DNA of 64,000 nt from Colletes latitarsis (lineage: Eukaryota > Arthropoda > Insecta > Hymenoptera > Colletidae), in contig NW_027488368.1 in NCBI RefSeq assembly GCF_051014445.1, forward strand, positions 26,076,001-26,140,000. Reading direction: 5' to 3'. Below, piece by piece: positions 50,401 to 61,916 of this stretch. Each line of letters opens with the position of its first letter. The first letter of the stretch is position 1. Position numbers and translations under genes: made by a program. Below the pieces are notes generated by a model. It searched no databases and was not told the origin of the DNA. It saw only the letters and a program-made list of their open reading frames with translations.

Positions 50401-53400
50401 CTGGTATTTGCAACCATCTGCCTTATGCTTTCGCATTTTTCGCATACTTGTTGGCCTTATCCTGGGTTCTTTTCCGGTTAGGATCACGTATTAATGTGCT
50501 ACCACACTGAAATAGTCAATAAAACCTGGCTCCGATTAATATTTTAGAGGATAACACCGGTTATGTCTGGGTTACGTCTGGTATTTGCAATCATCTGCTT
50601 CATACTTTCGCATTTTTCGCATACTTGTTGGCCAGGTCATGGGTTTTGTTCTGGTTAGGATCACGTATTAGTGTGGTACCACACTGAAATATAATCAATA
50701 AAACCTGGTTCCGAATAATATTTTACAGGAGAACGCCGGTTATGCATGGGTTAGGTCTTGTATCTGCCATCATCTAGCTCATACTTTCGCATTTTTCGCA
50801 TACTTGAATAGCCAGATCCTGGGCTTTCTCTGATTTGGATCAGGTAGTAATGTCGTACCACACCGAAGCAGCCAATTAAACCTGGATTCAATCAACACAT
50901 TAGAGGAGAACGCCAGTTATGTCTGGGTTAGGTCTGGTATTTGCAATGATCTGCCTCATACGTTCGCATCTTTCGCATTCTTGTTGGCCAGATCCTGGGT
51001 TTGATTCTGGTTACGATCACGCACTAATGTTGCGTCACACTGAAATAGTCAATTCAACCTGGATTCGATCAATATTTTACAGACTAGCACCGGTTATGTC
51101 TGAGTTACGTCTGGTGTGCGCAATCATCTGGTCCATACTTTCGCATTTTTCGCATACTTCTTGGCCAGATCCTGGGTCTTCTTCTCGATAGGAGCACGTA
51201 TTAGTGTGGTACCACACTGAAATAGTCAATAAAACCTGGTTTCAATCAGTATTTTAGAGGATAACACCGCTTAGGTCTGGGTTAGGTCACGTACTTGCAA
51301 CCATCAGGCTTATACTTTCGCATTTTTTGCATACTTATTGACCAGATCCCGGGCTTTTTCTGGTTTGAATCACGCAATAATGTCGTACCACTCTGAAACC
51401 GTCAATTAAACCTGGATTTGATCAATACTTTAGAGGATAACACCGTTTAGGTTTGTGTTAGGTCTGGCATTTGCAATCTTCTGGCTCATACCTTCGCATC
51501 TTTCGCATACTTGAGTGGCCAGATCCTGGGTCTTTTTCTGGTTAGGATCACGTATTAGTGTGGTACCACACTGAAATAATCAATAAAACCTGGTTGCGAT
51601 CAATATTTTAAGGGATAACACCGGTTAGGTCTGTCTTAGGTCTGGTATTTGAAATCATCTGGCTCATACTTTCGCGTTTTTCGCATACTTGTTGGCCAGA
51701 TCCCGGGCTTTTTCTGGTATGAATCACGTGGTAAAGTGGTACCACACTGAAACAGACAATTACACCTGGTTTCGATCAATATTTTAGGGAATAACAACGG
51801 TTAGGTCTGGGTTAGGTCTGGTATTTGCAATCATCTGGCTCATACTTTCGCATTTTTCGCATACTTGTTGGCCAGATCCTGGGCTTTTTCTGGTTTGGAT
51901 CACGTAGTAAAGTAGTAACACACTGAAACAGTCAATTAAACCTGGTTTCGATCAATATTTCAGAGGATAACACCGGTTAAGTCTGGGTTACGTCTGGTAT
52001 TTGCTACCACCTGCCTCATACCTTCGCATCATTCGCACCCTTGTTGGCCAGATCCTGGGTCTTCTACTCGATAGGAGCACGTATTAATGTGGCACCACAC
52101 TGCAATAGTCAACAAAACCTGGTTTCAATCAGTATATTAGAGGACAACACCGCTAAGGTTTGTGATAGGTCGGGTACTTGCAAACATCTGGCTCATGCTT
52201 TCGCATTTTTCGCATACTTGTTGGCCAGATCCCGGGCTTTTATCTGGTATGGATCACGTAGTAAAGTGGTACCACACTGAAACAGACAATTACACCTGGT
52301 TTCGATCAATATTTTAGGGGATAACACCGGTTAGGTCTGGGTTAGGTCTGGTATTTGCAATCATCTGGCTCATACTTTCGCATTTTTCGCATACTTGTTG
52401 GCCAGATCCTGGGCTTTTTGTGATTTGGATCACGTAGTTATGTGGTGCCACACTGAAATAGTCAATTGAACCAGGATTCGAACAATATTTTGGAGGATAA
52501 CACCGGTTAGGTCTGGGTACCGTCTGGTATATGCAATCACCTGCCACATTCTTTCGCATTTATCGCATACTTGAGTGGCCAGATCCTGGGCTTTTGCTGG
52601 TTTGGATCACGTAGTAATGTGGTACCACACTGAAACCGTCAGTTAATCCTGGATTCAATCAATACTTTAGAGGACAACAGCGCTTAGGTTTGTGATAGGT
52701 CGGGTACTTGCAAACATCTGGCTCATACTTTCGCATTTTTCGCATACTTGTTGGCCAGATCCCGGGCTTTTTCTGGTATGGATCACGTAGTAAAGTGCTA
52801 CCACACTGAAACAGACAATTGCACCTGGTTTCGATCAATATTTTAGGGGATAACACCGCTTAGGTTTGTGTTAGGTCGGGTACTTGCAATCACCAGCCAC
52901 ATTCTTTCGCATTTATCGCATACTTGTTGGCCAGGTCCTGCGCTTTTTCTGATTTGGATCAGGTAGTAATGTCGTACCACACCGAAGCAGTCAATTAAAC
53001 CTGGATTCAATCAACACATTAGAGGATAACGCCAGTTATGTCTGGGTTAGGTCTGGTATTTGCAATCATCTGCCTCATACGTTCGCATCTTTCGCATTCT
53101 TGTTGGCCAGATCCTGGGTTTGATTCTGGTTAGGATCACGCACTAATGTTGCGTCACACTGAAATAGTCAATTCAACCTGGATTCGATCAATATTTTAGA
53201 GACTAGCACCGGTTATGTCTGGGTTACGTCTGTTATTTGCAATCATCTAGCTCATACTTTCGCATTTTTCGCATACTTGAATAGCCAGATCCTGGGCTTT
53301 TTCTGTTTTTGATCACGTAATAATGTGGTACCACACCGAAACAGTCAATAAAACCTGGTTGCGATTCATATTTTAGAGGATAACGCCGTTTATGTCTGGG

Positions 53401-54881
53401 TTAGGTCTGGGATTTGCCCTCATCTGGCTCGTACTTTCGCATTTTTCGCATACTTGTCGGCCAGGTCCTGAGGTTTTCCTGGTTTGGATCACGCAATAAT
53501 GTGGTACCACACTGAAACAGTCAATTAAACCAGGATTCGATCTATGCTTTAAAGGATAACACCGGTTAGGTTTCTGTTAGGTCTGTTATTTGCAATCATC
53601 TGCCTCAAACTTTCGCATTTTTCGCATACTTGAATGGCCAGATCCGGGGCTTTTTCTGGTTTGGATCACGTAGAAAAGTAGTAACACACTGAAACAGTCA
53701 ATTAAAGCTGGTTTCGATCAATATTTCAGAGGATAACACCGGTTAAGTCTGGGTCACGTCTGGTATTTGCTATCACCTGCCTCATACCTTCGCATCTTTC
53801 GCAACCTTGTTGGCCAGATCCTGGGTCTTCTTCTCGATAGGAGCACGTATTAATGTGGTACCACACTGAAATAGTCAATAAAACCTGGTTTCAATCAGTA
53901 TTTTAGCGGATAACACCGCTTAGGTCTGGGTTAGGTCACGTACTTGCAATCATCAGGCTTATACTTTCGCATTTATTGCATACTTGTTGGCCAGATCCCG
54001 GGCTGTTTCTGGTTTGGATCACATAGTGATGTGGTGCCACACAAAAATAGTCAATTCAACCTGGTTTCGATCACTATATTAGGGGATAACACCGGCTAGG
54101 TCTGGGTAAGTTCTGGTACTTGCAAACATCTGCCTCATACTTTCGCATTTTTCGCATACTTGTTGGCCAGATCCTGGGTTATTTCTGGTTTGGATCACGT
54201 AGTAATGCGATACCACACCGCAACAGTCAATTAAACCTGGTTGCGATTAATATTTTAGAGGATAACGCCGGTTATGTCTGGGTTAGATCTGGTATTTGCC
54301 CTCATCTGGCTCATACTTTCGCGTTTTTCGCATACTTGTTGACCAGATCCTGGGTTTTTTCTGGTTTGGATCCCGTAGTAATGCGGTACCACACCGAAAC
54401 AGTCAATTAAACCTGGTTGCGATTAATATTTTAGAGGATAACGCCGGTTATGTCTCGGTTAGGTCTCGGATTTGCCCTCATCTGGCTCATACTTTCGCGT
54501 CTTCCGCGTACTTGCTGGCCAGATCCTGGGTTTCTTTCTGGTTAGAATCACGTATTAATGCGGTGCCACACAGAAATAGTCAATTCAACCTGGAATCGAT
54601 GAATATTTTGGAGGATGAAACCGGTTAGGTCTGGGTTGCCTCTGGTATTTGCAATCATCTGCCTCATAGTTTCGCATCTTTCGCATACTTGCTGGCCAGA
54701 TCCTGGGTTTTGTTCTGGTTAGGATCACGTATTAATGTGGTACCACACTGAAATATAATCAATAAAACCTGGTTCCGATTAATATTTTACAGGAGAACGC
54801 CGGTTATGCATGGGTTAGGTCTTGTGTTTGCCATCATCTAGCTCATACTTTCGCATTTTTCGCATAAATGAATAGCCAGAT
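47409..54881. repeat. Block B3 (about 7.5 kb), third B copy with internal changes
   Basis: B3 follows B1 at +19,814 bp to about 47,940. A mosaic of about 0.7 kb follows. It then runs at +20,342 (28,787/49,129), +20,166 after about 49,300, +19,814 after about 50,520 and +19,637 after about 51,885 (32,404/52,041). Each downward step is one or two whole monomers. Its end (54,420-54,881) matches the end of B2 at an offset of 12,651, including CGCATAAATGAATAGCCAGAT. Confidence 0.84.
47945..48600. repeat. Mosaic insert in B3
   Basis: About 47,970-48,275 carries CACGGTGTAATG, GGATTATGCCGG and GTCAACAAAACC. These are not in B1 or B2 but recur at 63,504-63,809 (offset 15,534). Next comes a B1-like monomer (compare about 28,080-28,240 or 28,240-28,310). 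About 48,400-48,600 is a hybrid of C1-type pieces (near 24,900 and 27,100). The segment is a patchwork of satellite from at least three sources. Confidence 0.72.
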
Positions 54882-56105
54882 CCTGCCTTTTTCTGGTTAG
54901 GATCACGTAGTAATGTGGTACCACACTGAAACAGTCAATAAAAGCTGGTTCCGATTAGTATTTTAGAGGATAACGCTGGTTATATCTGGGTTAGTTCTGG
55001 TATTTGCCCTCATCTGGCTCGTACTTTCGCATTTTTCGCATACTTGTTGGCCAGATCCTGGGTGTTTTCTGGTTTGGATCCCGTAGCAATGTGGTTCCAC
55101 ACCGAAACAGTCAATTAAACATGGATGCGATTAATATTTTAGAGGATCACGCCGGTTATGTCTGGGTTAGGTCTGGTATATGCCCTCATCTGGCTCGTAC
55201 TTTCGCATTTTTCGCATACTTGTTGGCCAGATCCTGGGTGTTTTCTGGTTTGGATCCCGTAGCAATGTGGTTCCACACCGAAACAGTCAATTAAACATGG
55301 ATGCGAATAATATTTTAGAGGATAACGCCGGTTATGTCTCGGTTAGGTCTCGGATTTGCCCTCATCTGGCTCATACTTTCGCGTCTTCCGCGTACTTGCT
55401 GGCCAGATCCTGGGTTTCTTTCTGGTTAGAATCACGTATTAATGCGGTGCCACACAGAAATAGTCAATTCAACCTGGAATCGATGAATATTTTGGAGGAT
55501 GAAACCGGTTAGGTCTGGGTTGCCTCTGGTATTTGCAATCATCTGCCTCATAGTTTCGCATCTTTCGCATACTTGCTGGCCAGATCCTGGGTTTTGTTCT
55601 GGTTAGGATCACGTATTAATGTGGTACCACACTGAAATATAATCAATAAAACCTGGTTCCGATTAATATTTTACAGGAGAACGCCGGTTATGCATGGGTT
55701 AGGTCTTGTGTTTGCCATCATCTAGCTCATACTTTCGCATTTTTCGCATAAATGAATAGCCAGATCCTGCCTTTTTCTGGTTAGGATCACGTAGTAATGT
55801 GGTACCACACTGAAACAGTCAATAAAAGCTGGTTCCGATTAGTATTTTAGAGGATAACGCTGGTTATATCTGGGTTAGTTCTGGTATTTGCCCTCATCTG
55901 GCTCGTACTTTCGCATTTTTCGCATACTTGTTGGCCAGATCCTGGGTGTTTTCTGGTTTGGATCCCGTAGCAATGTGGTTCCACACCGAAACAGTCAATT
56001 AAACATGGATGCGATTAATATTTTAGAGGATCACGCCTGTTATGTCTGGGTTAGGTCTGGTATATGCCCTCATCTGGCTCGTACTTTCGCATTTTTCGCA
56101 TACTT
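54432..56105. repeat. 5-monomer higher-order repeat, 884-bp period
   Basis: Positions 54,432-55,315 recur at +884 bp (54,448/55,332, 55,004/55,888), and a partial third copy fades near 56,105. The unit is five monomers: a GTCTCGGTTAGGTCTCGG monomer, an AATCGATGAATATTTTGGAGG monomer, an ATATAATC / ATGCATGGG monomer, a TATATCTGGG monomer and a GATCCCGTAGCAATG monomer. The first three derive from the end of the B blocks. Confidence 0.85.
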
Positions 56106-56944
56106 CTTGGCCAGATCCAGGGCTTTTTCTGGTTCGGATCACGTTGTAATGCGGTACCACGCCGAAACAGTCAATTAAACCTAGTTGCGATTAATATTTT
56201 AGAGGATAACGCCGGTTATGTCTGGGTTAGATCTGGTATTTGCCCTCATCTGGCTCATACTTTCGCGTATTTCGCATACTTGTTGACCAGATCCTGGGTT
56301 TTTTCTGGTTTGGATCCCGTAGTATTGTGGTTCCACACCGAAACAGTCAATTAAAGCTGGTTGCGATTAATATTTTAGAGGATCACGCCTGTTATGTCTG
56401 GGTTAGGTCTGAGATTTGCCCTCATCTGGCTTATACCTTCGCGTCTTTCGCACACTTGTTGGCCAGATCCTGGGCTTTTTCTGGTTTGGATCACGTAGTA
56501 ATGCGGTACCACACCGCAACAGTCAATTAACCCTGGTTGCGATAAATATTTTAGAGGATAACGCCGGTTATGTCTGGGTCAGATCTGGTATTTGCCCTCA
56601 TCTGGCTCATACTTTCGCGTTTTTCGCATACTTGTTGACCAGATCCTGGGTTTTTTCTGGTTTGGATCCCGTAGTATTGTGGTTCCACACCGAAACAGTC
56701 AATTAAAGCTGGTTGCGATTAATATTTTAGAGGATCACGCCTGTTATGTCTGGGTTAGGTCTGAGATTTGCCCTCATCTGGCTTATACCTTCGCGTCTTT
56801 CGCACACTTGTTGGCCAGATCCTGGGCTTTTTCTGGTTTGGATCACGTAGTAATGCGGTACCACACCGCAACAGTCAATTAAACCTGGTTGCGATAAATA
56901 TTTTAGAGGTTAACGCAGGTTATGCCTGGGTTAGGTCTGGTATT
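56105..56944. repeat. 2-monomer higher-order repeat, 352-bp period
   Basis: Two monomer types alternate: one with GATCCCGTAGTATTGTGG and ATCACGCCTGTTATG, the other with GGTACCACACCGCAACAG and GCGATAAATATTTT. Equivalent points lie 352 bp apart (56,240/56,592, 56,416/56,768). The same dimer appears in the next unit at 58,352-58,881. Confidence 0.83.
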
Positions 56945-58236
56945 TGGAATCATCTGCCTCTAAATTTCGCATTTTTCGCATTCTTGTTGGCCAGATCTTG
57001 GTTTTTTTTTGGTTAGGAGCGCGTATTAATGTTGTGCTACACAGAAATAGTCAATTCAACCTGGATTCGATCAATAGTTTAGACGATAACACCGGTTATG
57101 TCTGGGTTACGTCTGGTATTTGCAATCATCTGCCTCATACTTTCGCATTTTTCGCATACTTGTTGGCCAGATCCTGGGTTTTGTTCTGGTTAGGATCACG
57201 TAATAATGTGAACCACACTGAAATATAATCAATAAAACCTGGTTCCGATTCATATTTTACAGGAGAACGCCGGTTATGCATGGGTTAGGTCTTGTATTTG
57301 CCATCATCTAGCTCATACTTTCGCATTTTTCGCATACTTGAATAGCCAGATCCTGGGCTTTTTCTGTTTTGCATCACGTAGTAATGCGTTACCACACTGT
57401 AACAGTGAACTACACCTGGTTCCGATTAATATTTTAGAGGATAACGCAGGTTATGCCTGGGTTAGGTCTGGCATTTGGAATCATCTGCCTCTAAATTTCG
57501 CATTTTTCGCATTCTTGTTAGCCAGATCTTGGTTGTTTTTTGGTTAGGAGCGCGTAATAATGTGGTGTTACACAGAAATAGTCAATTCAACCTGGATTCG
57601 ATCAATAGTTTAGACGATAACACCGGTTATGTCTGGGTAAGGTCTGGTATTTGCCATGATCTAGCTCATACTTTCGCATCTTTCGTATACTTGAATGGCC
57701 AGATCCTAGGTTTCTTTCTGGTTGGGATCACGCATTAATGTGGTGCCACACTGAAATAGTCAATTCAACCTGTAGGTGATCAATATTTTAGGGGATGACA
57801 CCGGTTAGGTCTGGGTTGCGTCTGGTATTTGCAATCATCTGCCTCATACTTTCGCATCTCTCGCATTCCTGTAGGCCAGCTCCGGGGCTTTTTATGATTT
57901 GGATCACGTAGTAATGTGGTACCACACTGAAGCAGTCAATTAAACCTGCTTCCGATTAATATTTTAGAGGATAACGCCGGTTATGTCTGGGTACGTCTGG
58001 TATTCGCATCTGGCTCATACTTTCGCATTTTTCGCTTACTTGTTGGCCTGATCCTCGGTTTTTTCTGGTTTGGATCAGGTAGTAATGTGGTGCCACATTG
58101 AAATAGTCAATTCAACCTGTATTCGATGAATATTTTGGAGGATGAGACCGGTTAGGTCTGGGTTGCCTCTGGTATTTGCAATCATCTGCCTCATAGTTTC
58201 GCATTTTTCGCATACTTGCTGGCCAGATCCTGGGTT
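56300..58236. repeat. 11-monomer higher-order repeat, copy 1 (1,937 bp)
   Basis: Positions 57,338/59,275, 57,475/59,412 and 58,075/60,012 are all 1,937 bp apart, and the dimer part matches at 1,936. The unit runs from the GATCCCGTAGTATTGTGG monomer through the dimer array, the GTTAACGCAGG and GGAGCGCG monomers and the GCTCCGGGGC monomer, to a GATGAGACCGG monomer. Confidence 0.87.
56461..56636. repeat. Representative 176-bp monomer
   Basis: This copy runs from one GGCCAGATCC box to the equivalent GACCAGATCC of the next monomer and is exactly 176 bp. It shows the standard anatomy: box at 1-14, T-rich stretch at about 15-22, GGATCACG near 28-35, the GGTACC core near 45-50, the GATAAATATTTT stretch at about 81-92, GGATAACGCCGG near 96-107 and two TTCGC cores near the 3' end. 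Because 176 leaves a remainder of 2 when divided by 3, any reading frame shifts at each monomer. Confidence 0.95.
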
Positions 58237-60173
58237 TTTTCTGGTTTGGATCCCGTAGTATTGTGGTTCCACACCGAAACAGTCAATTAAAGCTGGTTGC
58301 GATTAATATTTTAGAGGATCACGCCTGTTATGTCTGGGTTAGGTCTGAGATTTGCCCTCATCTGGCTTATACCTTCGCGTCTTTCGCACACTTGTTGGCC
58401 AGATCCTGGGCTTTTTCTGGTTTGGATCACGTAGTAATGCAGTACCACACCGCAACAGTCAATTAACCCTGGTTGCGATAAATATTTTAGAGGATAACGC
58501 CGGTTATGTCTGGGTCAGATCTGGTATTTGCCCTCATCTGGCTCATACTTTCGCGTTTTTCGCATACTTGTTGACCAGATCCTGGGTTTTTTCTGGTTTG
58601 GATCCCGTAGTATTGTGGTTCCACACCGAAACAGTCAATTAAAGCTGGTTGCGATTAATATTTTAGAGGATCACGCCTGTTATGTCTGGGTTAGGTCTGA
58701 GATTTGCCCTCATCTGGCTTATACCTTCGCGTCTTTCGCACACTTGTTGGCCAGATCCTGGGCTTTTTCTGGTTTGGATCACGTAGTAATGCGGTACCAC
58801 ACCGCAACAGTCAATTAAACCTGGTTGCGATAAATATTTTAGAGGTTAACGCAGGTTATGCCTGGGTTAGGTCTGGTATTTGGAATCATCTGCCTCTAAA
58901 TTTCGCATTTTTCGCATTCTTGTTGGCCAGATCTTGGTTTTTTTTTTGGTTAGGAGCGCGTATTAATGTTGTGCTACACAGAAATAGTCAATTCAACCTG
59001 GATTCGATCAATAGTTTAGACGATAACACCGGTTATGTCTGGGTTACGTCTGGTATTTGCAATCATCTGCCTCATACTTTCGCATTTTTCGCATACTTGT
59101 TGGCCAGATCCTGGGTTTTGTTCTGGTTAGGATCACGTAATAATGTGAACCACACTGAAATATAATCAATAAAACCTGGTTCCGATTCATATTTTACAGG
59201 AGAACGCCGGTTATGCATGGGTTAGGTCTTGTATTTGCCATCATCTAGCTCATACTTTCGCATTTTTCGCATACTTGAATAGCCAGATCCTGGGCTTTTT
59301 CTGTTTTGCATCACGTAGTAATGCGTTACCACACTGTAACAGTGAACTACACCTGGTTCCGATTAATATTTTAGAGGATAACGCAGGTTATGCCTGGGTT
59401 AGGTCTGGCATTTGGAATCATCTGCCTCTAAATTTCGCATTTTTCGCATTCTTGTTAGCCAGATCTTGGTTGTTTTTTGGTTAGGAGCGCGTAATAATGT
59501 GGTGTTACACAGAAATAGTCAATTCAACCTGGATTCGATCAATAGTTTAGACGATAACACCGGTTATGTCTGGGTAAGGTCTGGTATTTGCCATGATCTA
59601 GCTCATACTTTCGCATCTTTCGTATACTTGAATGGCCAGATCCTAGGTTTCTTTCTGGTTGGGATCACGCATTAATGTGGTGCCACACTGAAATAGTCAA
59701 TTCAACCTGTAGGTGATCAATATTTTAGGGGATGACACCGGTTAGGTCTGGGTTGCGTCTGGTATTTGCAATCATCTGCCTCATACTTTCGCATCTCTCG
59801 CATTCCTGTAGGCCAGCTCCGGGGCTTTTTATGATTTGGATCACGTAGTAATGTGGTACCACACTGAAGCAGTCAATTAAACCTGCTTCCGATTAATATT
59901 TTAGAGGATAACGCCGGTTATGTCTGGGTACGTCTGGTATTCGCATCTGGCTCATACTTTCGCATTTTTCGCTTACTTGTTGGCCTGATCCTCGGTTTTT
60001 TCTGGTTTGGATCAGGTAGTAATGTGGTGCCACATTGAAATAGTCAATTCAACCTGTATTCGATGAATATTTTGGAGGATGAGACCGGTTAGGTCTGGGT
60101 TGCCTCTGGTATTTGCAATCATCTGCCTCATAGTTTCGCATTTTTCGCATACTTGCTGGCCAGATCCTGGGTT
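58237..60173. repeat. 11-monomer higher-order repeat, copy 2 (1,937 bp)
   Basis: This is a near-exact copy of 56,300-58,236. One visible difference is GCAGTACC (58,439) against GCGGTACC (56,502). Another is a T-run one base longer near 58,940. The very high similarity makes this the youngest large duplication in the right half of the window. Confidence 0.87.
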
Positions 60174-60540
60174 TTTTCTGGTTTGGATCCCGTAGTATTG
60201 TGGTTCCACACCGAAACAGTCAATTAAAGCTGGTTGCGATTAATATTTTAGAGGATCACGCCTGTTATATCTGGGTAAGGTCTGGTATTTGCCATGATCT
60301 AGCTCATACTTTCGCATCTTTCGTATACTTGAATGGCCAGATCCTAGGTTTCTTTCTGGTTGGGATCACGCATTAATGTGGTGCCACACTGAAATAGTCA
60401 ATTCAACCTGTAGGTGATCAATATTTTAGGGGATGACACCGGTTAGGTCTGGGTTGCCTCTGGTATTTGCAATCATCTGCCTCATAGTTTCGCATTTTTC
60501 GCATACTTGCTGGCCAGATCCTGGGTTATTTTCTGGTTAG
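60174..60540. repeat. Scrambled start of a third 11-monomer unit
   Basis: The unit begins again as at 58,237 but passes after ATCACGCCTGTTATATC to the equivalent of about 59,575 (GCCATGATCTAGC) and then, after GATGACACCGG, to the equivalent of about 60,090 (GGGTTGCCTCTGG). These are two internal losses in about 350 bp. The regular 1,937-bp order ends here. Confidence 0.72.
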
Positions 60541-60879
60541 GGTCACGTAGTAATGTGGTACCACCCTGTAGCAGTCAATTAAACCTGGCTCCGATTAATA
60601 TTTTAGAGGTTAACGCCGGTTATGCCTGGGTTCGGTGTGGCATTTGCACTCATCTGCTTTAAGCTTTCGCATTTATCGCATTCTGGTTGGCCAAATCCTG
60701 GGTTTCTTTCTGGTTAGTATCACGTATTAACGTGGGGCCACACAGAAATAGTCAATTCAACCTGGATTCGATCAATATTTTAGTGGATAACACCGGTAAT
60801 GTCTGGGTACGTCTGCTATTCGCTTCTGGCTCATACTTTCGCATTTTTCGCTTACTTGTTGGCCTGATCCTCGGTTTTT

Positions 60880-61340
60880 TCTTATTCGGATCACGTAGTA
60901 ATGCGGTACCACAGTGTAACAGTCAATTAAACCTGGTTCCGATTAATATTTTCGAGGATAACGCCGGTTATGTCAGGGTTAGTTCTGGTATTTGCAATCA
61001 TGTGCCTCATACTTTCGCATTTTTCGCATACTTGTCGGCCAGATCCTGGGTTTTATTCTTGTCAGGATCGCGTAGTAATGTGGTACCACAGTGAAACAGT
61101 CACTAGAACCTGGTTCCGATTAATATTTTCAAGGATAACGCCGGTTATGTCGGGGTTAGTTCTAGTATTTGCAATCATCTGCCTCATACTTTCGCATTTT
61201 GCGCATACTTGTCGGCCAGATCCTGGGTTCTTTTCTTGTTAGGATCACGTAATAATGTGGTACCACCGTGAAACAGTCAATTAAACCTTGTTCCGATTAA
61301 CATTTTCAAGGATAACGCCGGTTATGTCTGGGTTAGTTCT
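60880..61340. repeat. Island of A-type monomers
   Basis: TTTTCGAGGATAACGCC (60,949 on), TTTTCAAGG variants, CATTTTGCGCATACTTGTCGG and TTCTTGTTAGGATCACG are region-I signatures otherwise rare after 23 kb. Between two and three monomers are involved. They differ from every region-I copy I compared (for example TTTTCAAGG), so this is not simply a fresh copy of A1 or A2. Confidence 0.75.
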
Positions 61341-61916
61341 GGTATTTGCAATCATCTGGCTCATACTTTCGCATTTTTCGCATACTTGAATAGCCAGACC
61401 CTCGGCTTTTTCGGTTTTGGATCACGTAGTGATGTGTTACCACACTGCAACAGTCAACTAAACCTGGTTCCGATTAATATTTTAGAGGATAGCGCCGATT
61501 ATGTTTGGGTTAGGTCTGGTATTTGCCATCATCTAGCTCATACTTTCGCATCTTTCGCATACTTGAATGGCCAGATCCTGGGTATTTTTCTGGTTAGGAT
61601 CACGTACCAATGTGGTACCATACTGAGATAGTCAATTCAACCTGTATTCGATCAATATGTTAGAGGATGACACCGGTTAGGTCTGGGTTGCGTCTGGTAT
61701 TTTCAATCATCTGCCAGATACTTTCGCATCTTACACATTCCTGTAGGCCAGCTCGTGGGCATTTTCTAATTCGGATCACGTAGTAATGTGGTACCACACT
61801 GAAGCAGGCAATTAATCCTGGTTCCGATTAATATTTTAGAGGATAGCGCCGATTATGTTTGGGTTAGGTCTGGTATTTGCCATCATCTAGCTCATACTTT
61901 CGCATTTTTCGCATAC

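Noticed and set aside
58000..58020. Possible third out-of-register junction (CGCATCTGGCTC)
   Set aside because: Only about four bases are missing from CGCAATCATCTGGCTC. It is a small local deletion, shared with 59,940, and not a block junction.
58704..59165. Open reading frame of 153 codons, the longest in the window, and about 130 others of 62-151 codons on both strands
   Set aside because: All are the same satellite monomer read in shifting frames. Each spans fewer than three monomers, occurs in parallel copies, has counterparts on the opposite strand, and ends when the 176-bp period moves the frame. No codon bias, conserved domain or regulatory context supports coding.
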